Positions 1 to 11,546 of a DNA stretch of 64,000 nt are shown one piece after another (the first letter of the stretch is position 1; the number at the start of each line of letters is the position of its first letter). A model generated the notes under the pieces. The model was not told where the DNA came from. It was given only the letters and a program-made list of their open reading frames with translations, and did no database searches. Made by a program: the position numbers and the translations under genes. The stretch spans positions 6,537,001 through 6,601,000 of the forward strand of contig NC_051096.1 of the NCBI RefSeq assembly GCF_901709675.1. Reading direction: 5' to 3'. The DNA comes from Syngnathus acus. Taxonomy: Eukaryota; Chordata; Actinopteri; Syngnathiformes; Syngnathidae.

Positions 1-71
1 TAGGGAGGTGTATGGTCACATGGGGCAGCACACGAGCAACTGTGTTGCAAATCCTCTATGATAAAAACTAT

Positions 72-144
72 AGGCTCCACTGAGATTCGAACCCGTGTCG
101 CTGGGGTGAGAGCCCAGAGCACTAACCACTACACTATGGAAGCC
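72..144 (-). tRNA. tRNA-Glu(CTC)-like gene, pseudogene or SINE head
   Basis: A 73-nt minus-strand segment can be drawn as a cloverleaf. The anticodon stem CTGGG/CCCAG encloses the loop CTCTCAC, whose middle triplet CTC reads glutamate codons. An A-box-like TAGTGTAGTGG and a B-box-like GGTTCGAATC are present. The acceptor stem has a wobble and a mismatch, and the T-stem has two mismatches. It may therefore be a decayed tRNA or the head of a tRNA-derived SINE rather than a working gene. Confidence 0.5.
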
Positions 145-514
145 TCGCTCACATTCCCCGGAATAATAATGGTTTTATGGAGTAGCTCAAGCAAATAGAC
201 CGTTTTTGCGCCACGGACCGGTAACGTGTCAGAAATATTTTCACATTTATGATAAATATATAAATACGATGAAATAAAAATGATACGACTATTTCTTTCT
301 TTTAGTAGTTTTTTTTTAGTTTTTCCTTGCTCTCTTGGGAGCATAAGATCAGGGGATGCTTTGAGAATAATTGCCACGGCCGCGGCGCAGTTCGCTGTTC
401 CATTTTCAGGTGTACCGAAGAACTTGATGCATTTTTTGGACGTGTCAAGAATGTGTGTTTGACTACTTGCTCTTTATTTTGGGGGACACCAACACATATT
501 ACACAACGTAAAAC

Positions 515-866
515 ACATACATAGTGTCATATAAAGCAGTTAACCAAATGTCACATTTTTGTTTTCAAAAAAATAAAAACAAGGAATAAAACACCAGACA
601 AGTTTTAACAGGTTTTTAATGTTTATTAAAATAAAAATAATAATACAAGTAAATTTCAAACCAGCACTCTAATGTGAAATTGCAGTAGATATACATACTG
701 TCATATAAAGCAGTTAACCAAATGTCTGATTTTTATGTTTTAATTGGCGAATATAAAAACAAGGAATAAAACACCAGACAAGTTTTAACATAAATGTTTA
801 TTAAAAATAATAATATTAAAAGTAAATTTCAAACCAGCAATCTAACGTGAAATTGCAGTAGCGTAT
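515..866. repeat. Tandem duplication of a unit of about 175 bp
   Basis: Two adjacent copies (about 515-690 and 691-866) share the order: CATATAAAGCAGTTAACCAA, an A-rich stretch, GGAATAAAACACCAGACAAG, a TTTATTAAA-type run, GTAAATTTCAAACCAGCA, then GTGAAATTGCAGTAG. They differ by small indels and substitutions, so this is an aged local duplication. No coding frame is evident. Confidence 0.85.
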
Positions 867-927
867 ATATGTATACACGTCATTTAAAAACTACTATAAG
901 CATTACAAAACTTTACTATAGTGTTTA

Positions 928-1128
928 CCAGCTCAGTGGCCTAGCGTTAGAGTGTCCACCCTGAGACTGGGAGGTTGAGGGTTCAAACCCCAGCCGGGTC
1001 ATACCGGTGACTATAAAAATGGTACTCATTTCTTCCCTGCTTGGCACTCAGTGTAAGGGGTTGAAATGGGGCTCTGCTGCTGCTCACGACCATTTTAACT
1101 TATAAAATCAAGATGACCCAAAGAGAAG
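928..1128 (+). mobile_element. tRNA-derived SINE (fish type)
   Basis: It begins with a tRNA-like head: A-box-like AGCTCAGTGGCCTAGCGTTA and B-box GGTTCAAACCCC. An unrelated body follows, with GACTATAAAAATGG and CCCTGCTTGGCACTCAG. This organisation and wording match a SINE type common in spiny-rayed fish genomes. The tail merges into A-rich sequence. Exact ends and target-site duplication were not resolved. Confidence 0.75.
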
Positions 1129-1259
1129 AAGAATCTCCCCGTTTTTGCATAACGGAGGGCGCATCCCTTCATGCAAGAAAGATAGCCGGTAGCTTGGAGA
1201 AAACGTGCATAAAAGAAGTGGTGTTTCGGTGAGTGGTTCCTTGGCAAATCGTAAATCGA

Positions 1260-1640
1260 CATTCTGGACTACTAGGAGAGAGACGCAACACCTTCACTGA
1301 CTGATCCGTTGATGCATGGGAAGGAAGGCAGTTGACCCGTTGACTCGTTCGCGAACGGCAAAGTCCCGATTCGTTCCCTCACTGATCCGTTCTCGCGATG
1401 AACTGGAAAGGCAAATCACTCACTCTCTGACTCGTTCACTCACGGATCCGTTCTGTTGGCGAACGGGAAATGCAATTCACCACTCGTTCGTGGACAGGAA
1501 GTTACGTCATTTTCTTCTTTTTGGTTTACGGCGAGGTGGCACCAGCTTCAATGTGCATTACCGACACCTGCTGGTTGGTGTCATATGAACTGAAAAAAGA
1601 ACGAATCACTTCGTTCTTTTGAACGAATCGTTCACTCATG
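1260..1640. repeat. Unclassified repeat rich in CTGATCCGTT / CGTTCGCGAACGG motifs
   Basis: Short related words recur (ACTGATCCGTT, GACTCGTTC, GGATCCGTTCT, GGCGAACGG). The right end carries an inverted repeat in which GAACGAATCACTTCGTTC is followed by GAACGAATCGTTC. This resembles the terminal structure of a non-autonomous DNA transposon. The family was not identified. Confidence 0.5.
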
Positions 1641-1659
1641 AGTCAACACTATTATAAAC

Positions 1660-1975
1660 ACCAGCTTAACTACGGAAATGAGTTAATATAGCCACAGTGT
1701 TTGAACACTTAAACAGCGACATAAAGACAGAGAGCAGGTCTAACTCTGTCAACATAGGCAGCCGTGTGATTACGCAATCCTCAGAGGAGGCTAGACAGGA
1801 AGTTGGCTCCTCCGAGCGATTCGTCTTCGGTTTTAAAATAACTATAAAAATTCTGCGATTTTGGTTCAAAATGATACAAAACTATTGAAATTAAAAGGAA
1901 AATGACTTTATAATAAAAACAATTGAATTTGTTTTTCCCCTTTTCATGATGGCAGGGTAGCCTCCCTAGCCTCCT
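1660..1975. repeat. Dispersed repeat, copy 1
   Basis: About 315 bp starting near CAGCTTAACTACGGAAAT and running through CACAGTGTTTGAACACTTAA, GTGTGATTACGCAATCCTC and CCCCTTTTCATGATGGCAG. It is near-identical to the segment at 4384-4715, so this is an interspersed repeat. A short minus-strand open frame is shared by both copies but shows no recognisable domain. Confidence 0.8.
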
Positions 1976-2284
1976 TGATGGGGGGGGGGGGTCTTTTTGT
2001 ATCTGTTAAAGTGGCCCCTAGTGGCCCTTAGAAAGCATGTGCTTCATTTCTCAGCATTATGTTCTCTGTCCAAGTCTACTTTTTTGCTTGAATGGGCTCT
2101 CCTTCTCGTTGGCGAAATGACACGTCGTCTCCTCACAATAGGAATCTATGGAGATAGATGGAGGACCTTGCTACTGTTTTCTATTGTGTGTGACAAAAAG
2201 AGGGGGGCACGAGCCTGAGAGAGGAGACAGGATGAACAGCCTGTTTGTCAGGTGTTGTTACTCACATTAGTCACGTAAAAAAAC

Positions 2285-2633
2285 AAAGGAACGAAAGAGC
2301 GTCGGCCGACAAAGAGCATGCGGCCTCCGCTCGGTGTCACCCGATCTCTTCGATGTCAATGCGCGGCTAGATAAGTGTGTGCGAGTGTTTAGAAGGGGAA
2401 AGAGGGCGCCTCATTGGCTGCCATGCTTGGGTCAAGCCAAGGTCAGGACGTGCGTGATGGATGGAGCTGGAGGCCACAGCCCTTGCAGCCATCCTCTCGC
2501 CTCTCTGGGCCTCAACCCTGATAATGAAGCGGCCTCCCTTCTTCACATGTCTTTGTGTGGTCGCGTCGGGCCGAGCAGGACCGCTCGGTGGAGAAGATTC
2601 CAACTCGGCCAGAAGCGCAGGATGATCTACAAG
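2285..2633 (+). other. Candidate plus-strand exon ending in a splice donor; identity unknown
   Basis: This GC-richer block stands out from the AT-rich flank. It ends in CTACAAG followed by GTGAGTTG, a near-perfect donor. A plus-strand frame starting at 2334 is open through the donor and ends ...KRRMIYK at the junction. No family is recognisable, and no partner exon was found. It could be a first exon of an antisense or neighbouring transcript, or a conserved noncoding block. Confidence 0.25.
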
Positions 2634-3564
2634 GTGAGTTGTGGACCGGCCAGTCATCCTTTAACACCTAACCTCTGCTAGTTTCCATCTCTCATGCCTT
2701 GCCGCTGTTGCTTAACAACCTAAGAAAAAAAAAAAAACATACACATTAGATGGCAAAAGTGTACCTAATGAGGTGTCCAGCAGGGCCAAGCAAGCCAGTG
2801 GTCACATGATGTCATCTTTGTCATCACCTTCTCCCCGTCTCTCCCTCCATCATACTGTCAATGGCTCTATAGGCTGGCCGCCTTTATCGGCATACTGAGA
2901 CGCACGTCTGTCGATGGAGGAATTCATTTTGGCTGCCAATCACAACAGGGGAGTGGTCAATGAGCGCACATGTGCCAATACCTCGACAACCCTGATGACT
3001 GACTTCTGTCTGGTCTTTTTTTTTTCTTTCTGTCTGCTACTGCTACCTGACTAACTTTCTGTTGCGTGTTAAGAATTGCTAGCGTGAGGAAAAGTAATTT
3101 AGGTGACCGCAGATGGACGATGACTTGGTCGCCATTAGAGAAAATGAGAATAACTGAACACAATTTGGGTTGTTTCTGAATATAAATTGTTGATGAATGG
3201 AAATCATTATGTCCTTGCTAAATAATACATGGGCACTCACAATTTGGCAAGTTCAAGCCACAGCTGGACACATTATGGTCTTCATTATGCAATTTTGAGA
3301 ATACCAAATATATATCGATATAATTATATACATCTCTATATCTATCTGTTTCATCATGAACAATTATTATTTGTATATCATAAGTCTAATGACACTTGCC
3401 TTAATTCAAATTTTGCAAATTACCATGACCCAGATGACTAAGAAAACAAACAGTGCGTGCTTTATTATTTATACTTATCTGCTGGTGCGCTGAGTCAATT
3501 GCCCTTGATACTGAAAATAAACAAAAAACATTTTAGATTCGCTCTATGGATAACTCATGATTCG

Positions 3565-3780
3565 ATATTGTGACTATATGGGGCGCACAATATCACTATG
3601 GTATCAATATACTGTCAGAATTTAATATCAATGATATCAATATATTGTCAGAATTTGATATCAATATATTGTCCGAATTTTTATTTATACAATATATTGT
3701 GACTAAATGGGGCGCACAATATCACTATGATATCAATATATTGTCAGAATTTGCTATCAATAATATCAATATCAGTGACG
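3565..3780 (+). repeat. AT-rich imperfect minisatellite
   Basis: The phrase GGGGCGCACAATATCACTAT occurs twice, followed each time by repeats of TATCAATATATTGTCAGAATTT with variants. The segment reads as an internally repeated, degenerate element. Confidence 0.75.
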
Positions 3781-3900
3781 TGCTGTGAGGTTCATGACTG
3801 GGGAGGCACTGACGTCACCTCCCCCCCCCACCCGGTAAAATTTGTCCGGGACCTAACCGTCACAAAAAAGGTTGGGGAACGCTGCTCTAGTGTGGCTTAT
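3775..3900. mobile_element. Probable hAT-type DNA transposon terminal fragment
   Basis: GTGAGGTTCATGACTGGGGAGG and the terminal-like GGTTGGGGAACGCTGCTCTA resemble the ends of non-autonomous hAT elements, whose termini read like CAGNGGTTCCCAACC. There is no transposase frame. Classification rests on the end sequence only. Confidence 0.4.
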
Positions 3901-4383
3901 TCATTATTTAATTCGAACTATTTGAGTTAAAATCTCATATAAGCAGTCTTCCCACATAAAAACGCTCAATAAAGCACATGAAATCAAAAAGTTGTTTTCG
4001 ATCGTGCCTACCACTCCGTTTGCTCCAAAGTCCCGTTGTCCGAATCAAACCTTTTAACTCCGGAGTTGCTCTTCCTTTACTGATGACCTCCTGTAATCGT
4101 CCATTGTAAAACGAAATGTAAAAACGGAATTAAACAAACAAAACGAATGTAAAACGAAACAAATGCACGACTGCTCCTCAGCTGTTCACTGTAAATTTGA
4201 ACTGGAGATCTCTTATTCTACAGGTAGGCGCATGAAGCATCCCGGGATCACTAGCGCCCCCTGTCATAGGTCTGGAGAACCTTTTTTCTGTACCGTCCGT
4301 AAGGTCTCTTTTCAAAGCCGTTTTGTTCATCTAAAAGAAACACGACGCTACAGACAGATGACAAAAATCACTCGATATTGTAT

Positions 4384-4715
4384 ACATCAGCTTAACTACG
4401 GAAATAAGTTAATATAGCCACAGTGTTTGAACACTTAAACAGCGATATAAAGACAGAGAATGCATAGCCTGTCAACATAGGCAGCCGTGTGATTACGCAA
4501 TCCTCAGAGGAGGCTAGGCAGGAAGTTGGCTCCAACGAGCGAATCGTCTTCGGTTTTAAAATATATATAAAAATTCTGCGATTTTGGTTCAAAATTATAC
4601 AAAACTACTGAAATTAAAAGGAAAATTACTTTATTATAAAAACAATTGAATTTGTTTTTCCCCTTTTCATGATGGCAGAGGAGGCGTGGCCTCCCTTGCC
4701 TCCTCTGACCGCGCG
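4384..4715. repeat. Dispersed repeat, copy 2
   Basis: This is the second copy of the repeat at 1660-1975. It shares the same order of blocks with a few substitutions and a short deletion near GAGAATGCATAGCC. It extends further into GGCGTGGCCTCCCTTGCC. Confidence 0.8.
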
Positions 4716-4719
4716 TCCC

Positions 4720-5621
4720 TGGTCTATCAATATGTATTTACTGAACGCCAAAACTTTTGAAGAAGAAAAAAAAACATGCATCCGTCTACTTTAAACCCAT
4801 TTGTGCATTTAGCGCCCCCACAAACAGAACGGGAGAAATTAAGTACTGCCCGTTTCTTTAGCGTGTTGTAAACTATTGATACTTGCCGTCAGTGTATCGA
4901 ATATTTATTCCAACTGAGGGTGCAATAATATATTGCAATAAATAATATACTGAGCTAATACATAAATACACAAGCCACTTTTTCAGTCCGTCTAATGGGA
5001 TGGACAATGTCAGCGAGATAATAATTTAATAAAGTTTGCATTATTCTGGCCTTTATTTTTCGGGTAACATATTGCGCAAGTGTACCTAATTAAGTGACCA
5101 GTGAAAACGTAAAATCAACATACCGTTTTCAAAGAATGTTACTATCTCTGCAAAATGTATAAATAATTACAGAACAAACTATAGTTTTATTTTTAATTTG
5201 AGCCAAATGAACAATTCAACATTTTAGGTTTTGCGGTGCATTTATATTAAAAAATAAACCTTAATCTCCACCACGCTGAAATCTAATTTAAAATTTTTCT
5301 TTTCTGCTTTGATAGCTATATTACCAAATATAGAGTTTAAACCACATCATTTCCATCAAAAACAGGACAAGTCAATCTCTAATCAGTCCTCCACCAAGGC
5401 TTTAATGGTTCATCTGTCATCATGTACGTGTTTATTGGTGGAGCCTAATGGGAACCATCGGCTGCATCACTCATGTTGTGGAAGTGCACGTAAAAAAGTT
5501 TCTGTTGGACAGCTCGTATCAAGTCTGCTGTGGTGTTTTGGTCAAACAGGTCCTCGGAGGTGGACTGTGACTTGTTATTCAGGTGCTTGTTTGACCAGTG
5601 TGGTCTGTTGTTTGAGCCTGA

Positions 5622-5704
<83 letters not shown>

Positions 5705-6590
5705 CTGTGCGTGGGCGTGCTGTGACAACAAACTCAGAGTGTGACCGTGGGATGACCCAAGGCTTTCTTTTGGGGGGTCATCTGCGATTCCAATTCCCTC
5801 ACTTGTCTCCACGGGCCCCGGAGAGAACTCAGCGAGGCCTATACTTAAAAGTACTTTCTGATGACAAAGTTATTATTTTAACTTCAACTTTTTTCTCAAC
5901 ACGGGTGGAATGCTATTTTAATTACTGCATGTATTTATTTGTAAAATTATATATAGATACTGTGCATTAGTTAGATTTTTTTTAAATAATGCTGAAATCG
6001 GAGCAATTTAATTGTTTGCCAAGTTTCAACGAAGCAAATGAGGAATGTTTGCAAAGAGAGAACTCCAAAATAAACAATGCTGCGAGCTAAATATAGTCCA
6101 TTTGAGTCACTATATAATAATAAAACTATCTTAATAATGACAATAATATATTAAATAAATAAATACATATTTCCATATATATTTTGATTATAAAAAGTGG
6201 CGACAAATTAGGTAAATGACGTTATTCATTCGGGATTAAAGAAAAACTAGGTAAAATGCTATATTAGTCCTACAGCGGGGAAACGTGCTTTAAAAATGAT
6301 ATAAAATAAGATATTACGTTACCAAATTCCTTCTTAAAAAATATTTCTATACGAATACGAATCGTAAATATAAAACAAACACTCGTAATATTATCATATT
6401 TGAAATCGCGTACCCGGCAATCTTACCGTTCTAAAAATACCTTATTTAAGGTCAATTATTTATGAAGAAATTGTTCAGACCGTCATTCGAATTAAATAAG
6501 ATCATAAAAAAATTCTGCATCTTTTTTCCCCGCACAAACAATAATACGCATGTGAACACAATTAGCACACGAATACTTCCAAGCAAGCGG
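4720..6590. other. AT-rich intergenic stretch, no gene seen
   Basis: Apart from the TG microsatellite at 5627-5700, no coding frame, RNA gene or motif cluster stands out. Plus-strand open frames across 5309-5970 are created by the microsatellite and are not credible. Confidence 0.6.
5627..5700 (+). repeat. (TG)n microsatellite
   Basis: About 37 uninterrupted TG dinucleotides. Confidence 0.98.
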
Positions 6591-6719
6591 ACATCACCCG
6601 CGTTCAATATATTGGGGAAATATTTCATATGAACAAAAGGCAGAAGAACTTACAATGTTGCGTGTTTTTGCTGCGTCCCGTCCCCAGCAGGTCTCCACAG
6701 CTCCAAGAGAGCCAATCCT

Positions 6720-6750
6720 GCAGGTGGATCCAGGTTCAGGTGAACTACGC
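6720..6750. promoter_or_regulatory. Candidate retinoic-acid response element 3' of hoxa1a
   Basis: The plus strand reads AGGTTCAGGTGAACT, two RGKTCA-type half-sites in inverted arrangement two bases apart. The minus strand reads AGTTCACCTGAACCT, whose first half resembles the DR5 element 3' of mammalian Hoxa1. It lies about 1 kb downstream of the hoxa1a stop, where a 3' retinoic-acid enhancer is expected. The second DR5 half-site is poor. Confidence 0.3.
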
Positions 6751-7713
6751 TCATTAATCATGCTTCTTTGGGCGTTTTTTTGCCCTTTTATGGGAGAATG
6801 GACTCGCATGCTGCACGCCAGGAATTAAAACAATTAGGAAAAAAACGAGGGACTGGTGCGAGGCGGGGCAGAGAAAAGACGCAGGGTCTAAAAACAAGAA
6901 AGAAAGACAGCAGCATTTGAGGAAATCTGACTTTTCGCACATAAAATTTGTTTTAAATGAGATGACGTAAGCACCTCTGCAACTTTTCACCGTCCCTCTT
7001 GTCCCTCTTGGCGTGGATGATGACACTGCCACGCAAGTTTGAACGCTGAGGAGCAAACGCTGACAGGGCCCAGTGGGGCTGCATCCTTGTCGATATCCTA
7101 ACCTCCATGTTTGGATCAATACTCTTTATTTTTTTCGTCAGCCCTCCCTCTACCCTTGCTTCAATAAGGTTGTCATCGCAAATGACAGCAAAATAATATT
7201 ACATCTCACGGGAGCGCGCACGGCTGCGTGCATTCAAGTGCGTACTTCCTGGTTTAAATTACAAATATGACGTCATCGTGCAGGGGAGAAATTAACACCA
7301 CGTGGAACTTTTAAGAGGTCTAACCTCACTTTAATAATCCCATGTTTGACCCGTAAACGTTTGTGCTTGGTTAAATATACAAACAAATAGAAGCCCGCAA
7401 CGCGTGCCTTGGTAAACTGATAAAACTCAGCATCCCGATCACCCGTGAACGCACCATGCAACTCTCACACAAGACTTTCACACAATGTGCGTAATGATGT
7501 GCATTATGATGATTGTTGTGACTTTGGCACATTTGACGTACAGTCCAAAGAAGTTAATACTGCACATTTTCAGATTTACAATACACAATAGAAAAGACAA
7601 TTAGAGCCCGTCCATTTTGCCCACCAGTCCAAAAAGTGCATGAGTTCCTCCAAAATGTACTTTTGGTAATGCAGGAGTTTGGCTATTAGCTTTGGGGATG
7701 AGGCAAGTGGCTT

Positions 7714-9082
7714 TTAATTGGAACAGTAAGGGTCCGCCCCAGTGGAGGACACCGTGGAGGAAGGAGGGGAAGGGGTTGAAGGAGCCGAAACCGACTTTTC
7801 CGACGCGGCGTCGTCCAGTTTCTCCTGGAGGTGCTCGCCAGGGTCAGAGGTCACGGCCTTGACCGGGAGCAGCCCTTCTTTCTCTCGTTTCTTCTGCTTC
7901 ATCCTTCGGTTCTGGAACCAGATTTTCACTTGAGTCTCATTCAGCTGCAGCGTAGCGGCGATCTCCACGCGCCGCGCTCGGGTCAGATACTTGTTAAAGT
8001 GGAACTCCTTCTCCAACTCGGTCAGTTGTTTGGTGGTGAAGTTGGTCCGCACCGTGTTGGGCTGACTTCCGTAGCCGTACTCACCTGACCTCCCTAAAGG
8101 TGGAGAAAAGTGGGAATTTTTGAGGGAAGACATTGGACAGAACATTATAACATGATTTGTTATTTATATCTTATATGATGACTAAACGGTTTGAATTGAA
8201 TAATCACATGACATTGCCCTCAGTCTCAAGCATACCGCACAGAATCTAACATTAGGTACACTTGCACAATACTATGAAACTGCAAAAAAAAAAAAAATAC
8301 AGCAGCTATTTATAAACCTCGTTTGTATATGTTCCCTGCAAATGTAGTATTTTTGACGTGCATGTTTGCATGGGAACTATTTGACACATATAGTGCAGTC
8401 TCTTGGAAACGCATATATTTATGTGCATGTCAATAAGTAAACCAAATAGCCGCATAAGAGACCCACCTGTTTTAGGAGGATTCCTCTTGACTTTCATCCA
8501 ATCGAAGGTCTGTGCATTGGAGGCTCCCTCGGACAGAGGAGAGCAGCATCCCTCCAGGTGAGCCGCATGCAGAGGAGACAGAGGGTTCGAGCACCCGGGG
8601 AAGGGGGTGGCTTGCTCGTGCCCGCCTCCGTAGGCCGGGTGGGCATACTGCAGTTGACCCATAGGGGCTGCACTGTAATTCTGGCGATGTTGCGCCACCA
8701 CTGACGTGGAAAGGTTACCCGAGTACACGAGCGGGCCGCACTGTGGAAACCCCGCGGTGGAGTCTACTTCCTGGCCGAGCGCGTAATGGTTGTAGGACGC
8801 GCAGAAACTTTGCGCGCCGTAGCCGGAGCTGCAGGTTGGGTGCGCGCCGTAAGCGAGCCCCAGATTCCCCGCGGGGGACTGGTAGGAGCCCGGCTGCTGG
8901 TGCTGGTGCTGTTGGTCGTCCGGGGAAGCCCTGCTCGCCATGAAGCGCTCATCCGCGCCGCAGTTGTTCACCGTCACGGCGCACGACTGGAAAGTTGTAA
9001 TCCCGTGATCCGGGTGGAAAGCTCTCACGGAACACGACCCACCCTCACTGCTCATGACCGAATAATCTAAGAAAGTGCTCAT
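7714..9082 (-). CDS. hoxa1a: Homeobox protein Hox-A1a (two exons)
   Basis: Sequence-specific nuclear transcription factor of paralogue group 1, which by family patterns hindbrain (rhombomeres 4-5), neural crest and inner ear with Pbx/Meis partners. Exon 1 is 9082-8467 and exon 2 is 8093-7714. The 373-nt intron has GTGGGT and CTTTAG borders in phase 1, giving 331 residues. The start MSTFLDYSV is the family start; an in-frame Met 26 codons upstream (9160) is not conserved. The Pbx-binding hexapeptide appears as FDWMKV near residue 193. The homeodomain (about 217-276) has the group-1 N-terminal arm [12 protein letters not shown] and an intact WFQNRRM recognition helix. The long histidine runs of mammalian Hoxa1 are reduced to QQHQHQQ near residue 60. 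It is the most 3' gene of the cluster; an E-box lies 161 bp upstream. Confidence 0.97.
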
Positions 9083-9242
9083 TGTAGCATGTTTGAGTCC
9101 AGGGAGCGCCTGGAGCACCTCTGATCTCTCCTCTCTTACCCCGAGTGACCGTGCCAACATTTACCTATACGCTGATATCAAGAGGAGGGCGGGGAGGGGG
9201 TTAAAGGGGGGGCATTGACCAACATCAATGAACGGGTGTGGT

Positions 9243-9248
9243 CACGTG
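9243..9248. promoter_or_regulatory. CACGTG E-box in the hoxa1a promoter
   Basis: GGTCACGTGGG lies 161 bp upstream of the hoxa1a start codon. It belongs to a set of CACGTG boxes found at comparable distances from most starts in this cluster. Confidence 0.55.
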
Positions 9249-9317
9249 GGTCCGGGTCAGCCAGTGAGACACTTGAGCTTATCCTCTCAGCCGCTGACAG
9301 ATTGCTGTTTGAGTGGC

Positions 9318-9483
9318 TATTTAAATTCCAGCCGCTCGTCGATCAAGGTGACGCGTCATGCACTTACGCATTGGCCGAGCAAACAATGAAGCTGGGTGGC
9401 AGACGGCGGCGGACGGCGGACGGGGTTGCATGCACGGGACGCTCGGGGATGCTCCAAAGCGGAGGTGTGCACTCTGACCCCAG
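9318..9483 (+). ncRNA. Candidate first exon of a plus-strand transcript divergent from hoxa1a (HOTAIRM1 position)
   Basis: A TATA-like TATTTAAA at 9318-9325 on the plus strand is followed by GC-rich sequence ending ACCCCAG, then GTAGGC, an acceptable donor at 9484. In mammals the noncoding HOTAIRM1 starts next to HOXA1 on the opposite strand and is spliced through the HOXA1-HOXA2 interval. Position, strand and donor agree. Sequence homology was not assessed, and no downstream exon was located. Confidence 0.3.
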
Positions 9484-9489
9484 GTAGGC

Positions 9490-11400
9490 TACAAGCCGTT
9501 TTTTTTTTAGGGGAGGCAATCATGCGTGATGTCATTAAATCGTGTCATTCTAAGGGAGGAACTATTTTTTTCTGGATGAATGAATGTGTCAATGTGTGTC
9601 ACTGCCAGAGGCTATCAGTGTCCCATTCCGATGCCAAATGTTTCACGCTTTAACACTGCGAGGGATTTACTCAGCAAATATTGTCACAGCGGGGCAAGAG
9701 AGGGCAAATGTTTCACTCCATTGACACCCAAAAGAAGCCAGCGGAGGATAATGGCGTTGCTCTCATGACTTTGTTTTCTCATTAGGGTCACATTTATCTG
9801 CATATCAGACTTGTTGGAAGGTTGAGGAAACGGCGAGATTCACTAATAGAATGTGCTATTAATTCAGTTTCCTCTCAGGGTCAACTCTGACTTAACTTAC
9901 ACGGTGTATGTATTCATTATGGCGTGATCAAATGGAGTGATAATGCGTGGCCAGCGGTGGTGTTCGCGCATAGCCTGTGGCTTGATTACCCTGTTAAAAA
10001 GTTCATCAAATGAAGCTGCTGGGGAAATAAATTAATGGTTGTGGAGATTGTCTGGTGGGAAGAGAGAGTGGGAGTGAGTGGGAGTGGGAGCAGACCGGAG
10101 GGCAAGCTCTTGACTGAGAGAAAAAAAAGGGAGGGGGAGCGGGGGGCGTGAATGAGGGGAGCCATTGGGATGAATGAGCGCCTTCAGTGGTCAAATGTAG
10201 CATTACACCTAAAATGAAAATAATATTTCAGTGAAGATTGCAACATCGAACAAAAAACGTAACATATGAAGTCATGCGTATCACAATTCGGTGCAGCTGC
10301 ACAAACTAGCACATCTATAGTAACAATATAGCACAATGTAGTGCGATGCAATATTTATGTATATACGCACATATAGTATATAGTATGTTCATACATTTTC
10401 CAAAATGCATGACGTAAACTTGTAAGCAAAGCTAGCACTCAATAGCCTACTCTAATTCCCTTCCCCCTCCCACCTCGCCTCTGACATCCCATCTGCAGCA
10501 AAGAGCATGCGTGGGCGCGGAGAATGGTGCATGTCAGGGGAGCCAGCCACCAGCAGGCCACGCAGCTCTCTGCGCTCTTTGTGTGAGCACATGTGTGCAC
10601 AGAAAAGACGCGTTGTCTCGGAATGATTTGGTTATGGACACCAATACTGCAGGGCTCCCCCACCGCAGTTTTTTCCCCGAGTCTACATCTGTTTTTAACA
10701 CACAAAAGAGAGCATATACACTCTGTTGATTTTTTTTTTTTTTTTTGCCACAGATAAGCTGCGTGTTATAAAATCGATCGATGCAACTGGTGGTTGTTGA
10801 TTTCACGCAGAAAGTTACATCCCGATATTGAACCAAAGTGGGCTATTAAACGATTCCCATAAGTCAACGTAAGTGCAAAGCAATAGAGCAAAGCTATTCA
10901 TAATCATCATATCGAATCCCAATATTTCACTTGACGGCTTAAGAAAATAATCCTAGAAAATAATGATAACTATAATAAAATAATGAAAATGATACATATA
11001 CGTTCGAGGGGCACATCTAATAAATTATCCTAGCGGTCTGGTTTGAATTTGATCCCCACACGGGAAGTGAGCAGCTTGCACAGACATGCAACTCCAGCGA
11101 GCCGTTGTAGGAGAGCCAGCCTGTTTAAACAGGCCATAAAAATGAATCATTGCCCAACGCGTGGATAGGCTCAGCCCCCTTTAAGCTAAGATATCAGGGA
11201 AACCCGCACGAAAATGTAAGTGGGCTTGTATTTGTGAACATTAAGTCACAATTGGGCTCCTTAATGTTCGTCCCATTCATGCCACAGCGGTGATTTATGA
11301 GGTCCTGGAGGCAAACATGGCTCGGCTGTTTGCTTGCAGCATGCACCGTGTCAAGAGCTTGGCCATGCGAAATCCAAATGTATTTCAATGTTAAAAATAT
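9490..11400. other. hoxa1a-hoxa2a intergenic region, no gene seen
   Basis: Mixed-composition sequence with a few homopolymer runs. No credible coding frame or RNA gene was recognised. The only candidate transcript here is the plus-strand exon at 9318-9483. Confidence 0.5.
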
Positions 11401-11408
11401 TTTGTATT

Positions 11409-11494
11409 TTATATATATTATTATAATATATATACTATATTATTATGATACATATATATATATATATATACTATATATATATATATATGTATTA

Positions 11495-11544
<50 letters not shown>
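11409..11544. repeat. (AT)n-rich microsatellite
   Basis: Interrupted runs of AT dinucleotides over about 135 bp, about 420 bp beyond the 3' end of the hoxa2a coding region. Confidence 0.95.

Positions 11545-11546
<2 letters not shown>

Noticed and set aside
4245-4265. CTCF-like AGGGGGCGCTA in the 3' flank
   Set aside because: Only 11 of 15 positions match, and it lies in a repeat-rich region where similar words recur (4811). Too weak to annotate.
5309-5970. Long open frames over the TG repeat
   Set aside because: They translate a dinucleotide microsatellite (Cys-Val or Thr-His runs), so they are artefacts.
9083-9160. N-terminal extension of Hox-A1a starting MLARSLG
   Set aside because: It is in frame, but the conserved vertebrate start is MSTFLDYS at 9082, and the extension resembles 5' UTR.
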